Shown: positions 54,117-59,823 of the stretch, one piece after another
Layout of the letters: each line of letters starts with the position of its first letter
How positions within the stretch are numbered: position 1 is the first letter of the stretch
Assembly (NCBI GenBank): GCA_944321725.1
Contig: CALUMI010000014.1
Location: forward strand, 1 to 59,823
DNA: 59,823 nucleotides
Direction of reading: 5' to 3'
Origin: an uncultured Muribaculaceae bacterium
Lineage (GTDB): Bacteria > Bacteroidota > Bacteroidia > Bacteroidales > Muribaculaceae
Notes under the pieces: model-generated
The model's input: only the letters and a program-made list of their open reading frames with translations
What the model was told of the DNA's origin: nothing
Database searches by the model: none
Position numbers and translations under genes: made by a program

Positions 54117-54872
54117 ATGCCGGAAATTAAAAAATCGGACAGCGTGGTGATAATTCCCACGTACAACGAAAAAGAAAATATCAGAAATATAATCGATGCG
54201 GTTTTTAAGTTGCCGCATGATTTCGATGTGTTGGTAATTGATGACAACTCTCCGGATGGCACGGCTTCGATTGTTAAAACCATGCAGCAGGAAAATCCGG
54301 GAAGATTGCATTTGCTTGAGCGTAAGGGGAAATTAGGACTTGGTACGGCTTATATCGCGGGATTTAAATGGAGCATTTCGGCGGGATATGACTATATAAT
54401 CGAAATGGATGCCGATTTTTCACATCCTCCGAAAAAATTGTTGGAGCTGCGTCAGGCTTGCGAGAATGGCGCGGATGTGGCTATAGGCTCGCGTTATATA
54501 TCAGGAGTGAATGTGGTGAATTGGCCGATGGGCAGAGTCATAATGTCATACTACGCTTCGGCATACGTGCGTTTTATTACAGGTTTGAAAATCCGCGACA
54601 CTACGGCCGGTTTCGTGTGCTATCGCCGCCGTGTGCTTGAAACGATAGATTTGGACAAGATAAAGTTCAAGGGCTACGCGTTTCAGATTGAAATGAAATT
54701 CACGGCCTACAAATGCGGTTTCAAAATAGAGGAGGTTCCTATTGTTTTTGTCAACAGAGTGTTGGGAACGAGTAAAATGAATTCGAGCATATTCGGTGAG
54801 GCTGTATTTGGTGTTATGCAGTTGAAAGTGGGTAGTTGGTTTAAAAAATATCCGAAAGCTGTCGCGAATTGA
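54117..54872 (+). CDS. Polyprenol-phosphate mannosyltransferase-like GT2 glycosyltransferase
   Basis: A 251-residue GT2 enzyme related to dolichol-phosphate mannose synthase. It has VVIIPTYNEKENIRNI near residue 10, VLVIDDNSPDGT near residue 40, the donor-binding IEMDADFSHPP near residue 95 and DTTAGFVCYRR near residue 162. There is no C-terminal membrane domain, so it is the soluble, membrane-associated type. It transfers a sugar from a nucleotide donor to a lipid phosphate carrier, feeding glycan or O-glycosylation pathways. ATG 54117 is used because the upstream TTG at 54093 lies inside the -7 box. Confidence 0.88.
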   Translation: MPEIKKSDSVVIIPTYNEKENIRNIIDAVFKLPHDFDVLVIDDNSPDGTASIVKTMQQENPGRLHLLERKGKLGLGTAYIAGFKWSISAGYDYIIEMDADFSHPPKKLLELRQACENGADVAIGSRYISGVNVVNWPMGRVIMSYYASAYVRFITGLKIRDTTAGFVCYRRRVLETIDLDKIKFKGYAFQIEMKFTAYKCGFKIEEVPIVFVNRVLGTSKMNSSIFGEAVFGVMQLKVGSWFKKYPKAVAN

Positions 54873-54878
54873 TTGTAT

Positions 54879-56228
54879 ATGGGCAGAACTATAATTTATA
54901 ATGCTGAGATAGCCGGTGACTCTCGTCGTTGGCATGGATACATAGTCATAGAGAATGAGCTTATTGCCGAAGTGGGAGAGGGGCAGCCCTCGCCGGACTT
55001 GTTGGAAAGCTGCGATGTGAAAGAAGATGTCGACGGGGCTTTGGTGATGCCCGGTGTTATCGACGACCAAGTGCATTTTCGCGATCCGGGTCTTACCCAT
55101 AAAGGAGATATAGAAACGGAGTCGGCGGCAGCCGTTGCGGGAGGTGTCACGTCTTATATGGATATGCCTAATACGCAGCCTCCTACAGTGACGCTTGAGG
55201 CGTTGGAAACAAAAAATCGCAGAGCTTCTGAGGTTTCGCTTGCCAATTATGGATTTTTTATTGGCGCCACCAATGACAATATCAACACACTTCTTGCCAC
55301 AGACTATTCATATACGCCCGGAGTGAAAGTGTTTCTTGGCGCATCGACAGGCAATATGCTTGTCAATAACAAAGACACATTGAAAGCGGTTTTCTCACAA
55401 GTGCCGGCAATAATTGCGATACATTCGGAGGATGAGGCTCTCATAAGGCGTAACAGGGATTATTATGTGAAAAAGTTCGGAGAAAATCTTCCTGTGAAAT
55501 ATCATCCTTTGATAAGGAGTGTGGAGGTATGTTATAAATCCACGGCTAAGGCGGTGGAAATGGCGCGTAAGTACAATACACGCCTTCATGTCCTGCATGT
55601 TTCAACAGCCCGCGAATTGGAGCTGTTTGATAATTCTCCGCTTCCGGGAAAACGCATAACAGCCGAAGTGTGCGTACACCATCTTTGGTTTACGGATAAT
55701 GATTATGCGAAATTCGGCAATCTGATAAAATGGAATCCTGCGATTAAGACTTGGGACGACAGGGCGGCTTTGCGCTCGGCTTTGGCTCAGGGATATATCG
55801 ATATTGTCGCAACGGATCACGCTCCGCATCTTTTGTCTGAAAAACAGGGCAGTTGCCTTACGGCCGCGTCCGGAGGACCGCTTGTGCAGCATTCGCTTCT
55901 TGTCATGTTAGAATTGGTAAGGCAGAATGTGTTTTCTTTGGATATGGTTATAGAGAAGATGTGCCATGCGCCTGCGGAACTTTATGGTGTGGTTAGGCGC
56001 GGTTATCTGCGCGAAGGATATTATGCCGATATAGTCGTGGTCGACCGCAATGTCCCGTTTACGGTCCGTTCGGAAAATATATTGTCGAAGTGCGGTTGGT
56101 CGCCTTTTGAGGGGTACACGTTCCATAATACGATAAAGCAGACGTATGTCAACGGAAATCTTGTGTATAATCAAGGGACTGTAATAAAAGATTCGAGAGG
56201 AAAGAGATTAAGATTTGATATTAAATAG
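54879..56228 (+). CDS. pyrC: Dihydroorotase
   Basis: A 449-residue amidohydrolase closing carbamoyl-aspartate to dihydroorotate in pyrimidine synthesis. Motifs: GVIDDQVHFRDPGLTHKGDIETES near residue 61, where the first metal-binding His of the usual HxH is Gln; MDMPNTQPP near residue 94; AIHSEDEALIRRN near residue 178; LHVLHVSTARELELF near residue 235; and the catalytic Asp in VATDHAPHLLSEKQG near residue 310. The Gln variant is, as I recall, shared by other Bacteroidales enzymes annotated as dihydroorotase. ATG 54879 follows the glycosyltransferase stop by 6 nt. Confidence 0.87.
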   Translation: MGRTIIYNAEIAGDSRRWHGYIVIENELIAEVGEGQPSPDLLESCDVKEDVDGALVMPGVIDDQVHFRDPGLTHKGDIETESAAAVAGGVTSYMDMPNTQPPTVTLEALETKNRRASEVSLANYGFFIGATNDNINTLLATDYSYTPGVKVFLGASTGNMLVNNKDTLKAVFSQVPAIIAIHSEDEALIRRNRDYYVKKFGENLPVKYHPLIRSVEVCYKSTAKAVEMARKYNTRLHVLHVSTARELELFDNSPLPGKRITAEVCVHHLWFTDNDYAKFGNLIKWNPAIKTWDDRAALRSALAQGYIDIVATDHAPHLLSEKQGSCLTAASGGPLVQHSLLVMLELVRQNVFSLDMVIEKMCHAPAELYGVVRRGYLREGYYADIVVVDRNVPFTVRSENILSKCGWSPFEGYTFHNTIKQTYVNGNLVYNQGTVIKDSRGKRLRFDIK

Positions 56229-56243
56229 AAATTTGGTACGTAT

Positions 56244-59030
56244 ATGAGTGAAAATGTTCATAATGGACTTTCCGCGAAAGAAGTGGAAGAAAGTCGTAAA
56301 AAGTATGGCATTAACATATTGACACCGCCGGAAAAAGAATCCGTATGGTCGCAATTTTTGGAGAAGTTCCGCGATCCTCTGATAAAAATTTTGTTGGTGG
56401 CTTTGTGTCTGTCGCTTGGCATAGCCTTTTATGAGGTTTTTGGACTGGGCGATGGCTATTATGTGTTTTTTGAGCCATTGGGCATTTTTGTGGCGATAAT
56501 TCTCGCCACTGTGATAGGCTTCGCGTTGGAGTTGAGCGCGAATAAAAAATTCGAGATGCTCAATAAAGTCAACGACGATGTCGCCGTCACGGTGGTGCGT
56601 GACGGCAGTGTGACGCAAGTGCCGCGCAAGGATGTCGTTGTAGGTGATATCGTCATGCTTAATACCGGCGATGAGGTTCCTGCGGATGGCACTCTTTTGG
56701 AATCCGTGTCGTTGAGCATCAATGAAAGCACATTGACAGGTGAGCCTGTGATAAAGAAATCGCATCTTCCCGAAGAGTTTAAAAAAGATGCCACGTATCC
56801 TACGAATAAGGCGTTGCGCGGCACGACTGTGACGGAAGGGCACGGTGTGATGCGTGTGGATGCCGTGGGCGACGCTACGGAATATGGAAAAGTGTATGTT
56901 GCCGCGCAGATTGACAACGGAGTGAAAACACCGCTTACATTGCAGTTTGAGCGATTGGGCAAACTTATATCTTATGCGAGCTATACGATAGGGGCTTTGA
57001 TTATTGTGGGTCGGTTGCTTCTTTTCGACTACGATGATTTTGACACTCTGCGTTTTGTGAATTATTCATTATCCACAATAATGCTTGCTGTCACATTGGT
57101 TGTCGTCTCTGTCCCGGAAGGGTTGCCCATGAGTGTTACATTGAGCCTTGCGTTGAGTATGCGCCGGATGCTTGAAACTAATAATCTTGTCCGCAAAATG
57201 CACGCTTGTGAAACAATGGGCGCGGCTACTGTGATTTGTACGGACAAAACCGGAACGCTGACACAAAATCAGATGCGTGTCTACCGCACAAATTTTTCCG
57301 GTTTGAGTGAGACGCAGAAAATGGATGATGGAGAAGAGGCTGGATTGATAGCCGAATCCATTGCTGTCAATTCCACGGCTTTTATCGACAACAGCGAGAG
57401 CAAGCCGAAAGTGATAGGCAATCCTACGGAAGGAGCCTTGTTGCTGTGGTTGAAGGATAACGGCATTGATTATCTTACATTGCGTGAGAACGCTGAAGTG
57501 GTAGAGCAGCTGCCTTTTTCCACGATGCGCAAGTTTATGGCTACTGTGGTGAAAAGCAATGTGCTTAAAGGCAGACGAATATTATATGTAAAGGGTGCTC
57601 CTGAGATAGTGATGGCCATGTGCAGCCGCTTTGCGGATGGTGTTACTGTCGACGCTTTAAATGCGGAATTGCTTGATTACCAACAAAAAGCTATGCGTAC
57701 ACTTGGCTTTGCCTGCCAAGTGCTTGATAATGAAAATCCGGTTATCAAAGACGGTAAACTTGTTGCCGACAATTTGCGCTTTATGGGAATTACGGCCATT
57801 GCCGATCCTGTGAGGGATGATGTGCCGGCCGCTATTCAGGAAAGTTTGGATGCCGGTCTGCAAATAAAGATAGTGACAGGCGACACACCGGGCACAGCCA
57901 CAGAGATTGGTCGTCAGATAGGTTTGTGGGACGATGCGGTGGATACCGACGCCAATCGTATCTCCGGCCCTGATTTTGCGGCGTTGCCTGATGATGAGGC
58001 AGCAAAAGCGGCAAAGCGTATCAAGATAATGTCGCGGGCGCGTCCTACCGATAAATCGCGTCTTGTGTCACTTCTCCAACAGCAGGGAGAGGTTGTTGCC
58101 GTGACGGGCGATGGCACAAACGACGCTCCGGCGTTGAACGCTGCGCAGGTAGGCCTGTCGATGGGCGATGGCACGTCTGTTGCGAAAGAGGCGAGCGATA
58201 TTACCATTATGGACAATTCGTTCGCAAGCATTACCCGCGCGGTGATGTGGGGGCGTTCGCTTTATCAGAATATTCAGCGTTTTATATTGTTCCAGCTTAC
58301 GGTTAATCTTGTTGCCTGCATGATTGTGCTTATCGGAGCTTTTACAGGGCAGGAATCGCCTCTGTCTGTGACCCAGATGCTTTGGGTTAATCTTATAATG
58401 GATACTTTTGCTGCACTGTCGCTTGCGTCGCTTCCACCCAACAAGGAAGTGATGAAAGACAAGCCGCGGCATATCAACGATTTTATAATCAACCGTGCGA
58501 TGAAATGGTTTATAATCGGTGTCAGCGTGGTGTTTGTGTTTGTTTTGTTCGGCTTCATGCAGTATTTGAAATATACGGATTTGCCGCTTTCTGAGTTTTC
58601 GATAAGCGAGTTCTTTGCGTCGTATTTTAAGTTCGACATTTCGCACTCATCGATGACAGCCTACGATTTGACAGTGTTCTTCACGTTCTTTGTGTTCCTG
58701 CAGTTTTGGAATCTTTTCAATGCGAAATCCTTCGAGAGCGGACATTCCTGTTTCTCGAAAATCAGGGAAAGCAAGGTGTTCTTTATGACGGTGCTTCTTA
58801 TCCTTGCCGGACAGGTAATCATCGTGAATTTCGGTGGAATGATGTTTAATGTCACTCCTTTGGAGTTGGAAGATTGGATTATTCTGTTTGCAGCCTCGTC
58901 GTTTGTAATGTGGATTGGCGAGATTGTACACTTGTTCCTCCGCAGGCAGGCGCGGCTGAAGGTGAAAGTTACGACCGGAAATGTTGATGTCTTGTCGGTG
59001 GACGTGAAAATAGGAAAACCTAAGAAATAA
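56244..59030 (+). CDS. Calcium-translocating P-type ATPase, PMCA type
   Basis: A 928-residue P2B-like cation pump exporting Ca2+ with ATP. It has an N-terminal cation ATPase segment, an actuator domain with NESTLTGEPV near residue 167, helix 4 motif VVSVPEGLPMSVTLSLA near residue 287, the phosphorylated Asp334 in CTDKTGTLTQNQM, the nucleotide-binding KGAPEIVM, and the hinge VTGDGTNDAPALNAAQVGLSMG near residue 620. Six C-terminal helices follow. No calmodulin-type tail. The P-E-G-L-P motif supports Ca2+ specificity. It is 15 nt after pyrC and is followed by a small acidic ORF. Confidence 0.94.
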   Translation: MSENVHNGLSAKEVEESRKKYGINILTPPEKESVWSQFLEKFRDPLIKILLVALCLSLGIAFYEVFGLGDGYYVFFEPLGIFVAIILATVIGFALELSANKKFEMLNKVNDDVAVTVVRDGSVTQVPRKDVVVGDIVMLNTGDEVPADGTLLESVSLSINESTLTGEPVIKKSHLPEEFKKDATYPTNKALRGTTVTEGHGVMRVDAVGDATEYGKVYVAAQIDNGVKTPLTLQFERLGKLISYASYTIGALIIVGRLLLFDYDDFDTLRFVNYSLSTIMLAVTLVVVSVPEGLPMSVTLSLALSMRRMLETNNLVRKMHACETMGAATVICTDKTGTLTQNQMRVYRTNFSGLSETQKMDDGEEAGLIAESIAVNSTAFIDNSESKPKVIGNPTEGALLLWLKDNGIDYLTLRENAEVVEQLPFSTMRKFMATVVKSNVLKGRRILYVKGAPEIVMAMCSRFADGVTVDALNAELLDYQQKAMRTLGFACQVLDNENPVIKDGKLVADNLRFMGITAIADPVRDDVPAAIQESLDAGLQIKIVTGDTPGTATEIGRQIGLWDDAVDTDANRISGPDFAALPDDEAAKAAKRIKIMSRARPTDKSRLVSLLQQQGEVVAVTGDGTNDAPALNAAQVGLSMGDGTSVAKEASDITIMDNSFASITRAVMWGRSLYQNIQRFILFQLTVNLVACMIVLIGAFTGQESPLSVTQMLWVNLIMDTFAALSLASLPPNKEVMKDKPRHINDFIINRAMKWFIIGVSVVFVFVLFGFMQYLKYTDLPLSEFSISEFFASYFKFDISHSSMTAYDLTVFFTFFVFLQFWNLFNAKSFESGHSCFSKIRESKVFFMTVLLILAGQVIIVNFGGMMFNVTPLELEDWIILFAASSFVMWIGEIVHLFLRRQARLKVKVTTGNVDVLSVDVKIGKPKK

Positions 59031-59038
59031 AATAGGCA

Positions 59039-59200
59039 ATGGGTCTGCTGTACAATAACAAGAAGAAATCGGATTTTGTGGTTCTCGATGAGCGGGAGTT
59101 GGAGAACGCCGAGGGTGAGGACTACGGCTTTGAGCTTATCCCGGATGTGGAGGAGAAACCGGAACCGGAAACAGATGATAGTGACGAAAAGAAAGATTAG
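59039..59200 (+). CDS. Small acidic protein
   Basis: A 53-codon ORF starting 8 nt after the Ca2+ ATPase stop: MGLLYNNKKKSDFVVLDERE at the start, then an acidic tail rich in Glu, Asp and Pro ending DDSDEKKD. Composition and tight spacing look like a real gene in the same transcript. No signal peptide or membrane helix. Its stop overlaps the stop of the convergent gene by 4 nt. It may help the pump, but this is only suggested by position. Confidence 0.55.
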   Translation: MGLLYNNKKKSDFVVLDERELENAEGEDYGFELIPDVEEKPEPETDDSDEKKD

Positions 59201-59532
59201 ATAGCTACACGCATGGTGTATTCGTTGATTTTTACGATGAATATGCCGTGCGTGTTCAGCGTCAGCTCGAATGTGCCGGGGTTGATTGAGGTTTGTGATA
59301 TGACTTGTCCGAGAATTGACAGCACTTTTACGTATGATTTTACGGGAGTGCGTATTATCAACGTGCCGGGACGGGTGAAAACCTCGATGCCGTCGTTGTT
59401 TTTCGGGTTGTTGACGGATTTTTCCGGAATTTCCGCATGTGATTCTTTCCAAGTATAAGGCGATTGGGCTTGCATGTTTGTCGCAAGTATCAGAGCCAAA
59501 GCTGTCGTTATATATAGAAAGAAGCGTTTCAT
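59197..59532 (-). CDS. Exported mini-protein made mostly of a T9SS/DUF6383-like C-terminal module
   Basis: A 111-residue protein. The signal peptide (MKRFFLYITTALALILATNMQAQ) is followed by a short linker and then a beta-rich C-terminal module of about 60 residues. It contains KVLSILGQVISQTSINPGTFELTLNTHGIFIVKIN, closely like the sorting domains (type IX secretion CTD) or the related DUF6383 domain. There is almost no cargo domain in front. ATG 59532 starts the signal peptide. The presence of a T9SS plug gene in the window makes T9SS export possible. Confidence 0.65.
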   Translation of the reverse strand: MKRFFLYITTALALILATNMQAQSPYTWKESHAEIPEKSVNNPKNNDGIEVFTRPGTLIIRTPVKSYVKVLSILGQVISQTSINPGTFELTLNTHGIFIVKINEYTMRVAI

Positions 59533-59611
59533 TGTCGTTTTGAAATTCACTGCAAACTTACGGAAAATTTGAGGAAAAATTTGTAAGTTTGCGCATAAAG
59601 TTTAATATCCT

Positions 59612-59823
59612 ATGATGACTATGACTAAATTATTGGCAACAGCGTCGTTGGCTGTTGCGGCGTGTTGTATCGCTGTCGTTGATGTGTCGGCAGTGAACAT
59701 TGAAGAACTTGGTATTGACTGTTATTCCGGAGGCATGTCGCGGGATTATTCTTACAGCGATAAAGCCGCCGGTTTCTATTACGGCACGACCGGCGACAAT
59801 GATTGGAATAATTTTTATGCCGG
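59612..59823 (+). CDS. Exported protein of unknown function (partial, cut by window end)
   Basis: At least 70 codons run off the end of the window. The start MMTMTKLLATASLAVAACC is a signal peptide ending near VSAVN; the mature part begins IEELGIDCYSGGMSRDY and is rich in Tyr, Gly and Asp. A -7 box TAAGTTTG (59583-59590) lies 21 nt upstream. The family cannot be judged from this fragment. Confidence 0.6.
   Translation, partial: MMTMTKLLATASLAVAACCIAVVDVSAVNIEELGIDCYSGGMSRDYSYSDKAAGFYYGTTGDNDWNNFYA

Overview
The window comes from the chromosome of a gut-type Bacteroidales bacterium (Bacteroidetes). I infer a family close to Muribaculaceae or Barnesiellaceae but cannot fix it. Evidence: TAnnTTTG -7 boxes with TTTG -33 boxes, almost no Shine-Dalgarno sequences, a Na+-pumping methylmalonyl-CoA decarboxylase operon, a type IX secretion plug protein, DUF4886, SIMPL and head-GIN families, and a membrane one-component regulator with Y_Y_Y and LuxR-type HTH domains. 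Most of the window is ordinary core genome. I see no phage, plasmid, CRISPR or intact insertion sequence.

Layout. 1-2 kb: dnaK (minus). 2.3-6.9 kb: propionate operon (methylmalonyl-CoA epimerase, carboxyltransferase alpha, delta subunit fused to a lamin-tail domain, biotin carrier, Na+ pump beta). 6.96-7.33 kb: strong promoter and a candidate structured RNA. 7.4-11.1 kb: five small exported proteins, one of the CsgG family, in one tight operon. 11.3-15.9 kb: glnS, a YigZ/IMPACT protein, an ECF sigma factor, a head-GIN protein and a SPOR lipoprotein. 16.0-17.6 kb: accessory patch with a MITE-like element, an exported protein of unknown function, a frameshifted gene and small ORF remnants. 17.6-21.5 kb: guaA and a CPA2-type antiporter. 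21.6-21.8 kb: 76-bp tandem repeats carrying promoter-like boxes. 21.8-26.6 kb: a coiled-coil protein, a large membrane regulator broken by a G10 tract, and a DUF4886 protein. 26.7-35.5 kb (minus): M3 peptidase, endonuclease/exonuclease/phosphatase protein, two rhomboids, S41 protease, coaD and a topoisomerase IV B subunit. 35.7-40.5 kb: ppk1, ppx and an AspT/YidE transporter. 40.9 kb: tRNA-Arg(CCG). 41-49.5 kb: ung, T9SS plug protein, BtuFCD-type ABC importer, DUF3843-like protein, SIMPL protein, acetyltransferase and EamA transporter. 49.6-50.5 kb: HIT protein and greA. 50.7-54 kb: exported TPR-CHAT protein. 54-59.2 kb: GT2 glycosyltransferase, dihydroorotase, Ca2+ P-type ATPase and a small acidic protein. 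59.2-59.8 kb: a mini-protein ending in a sorting-domain-like module and the start of another exported protein.

Most interesting: (1) a homopolymeric G10 tract inside the membrane regulator puts it out of frame, while G9 restores a protein of about 953 residues, which is the signature of slipped-strand phase variation; (2) an RNA of about 320 nt with its own promoter and a long-range helix, lying directly upstream of (3) the uncharacterised five-gene CsgG-like envelope operon; (4) a MITE-like element with roughly 20-bp terminal inverted repeats; (5) an exported TPR-CHAT protein with an intact His/Cys pair.
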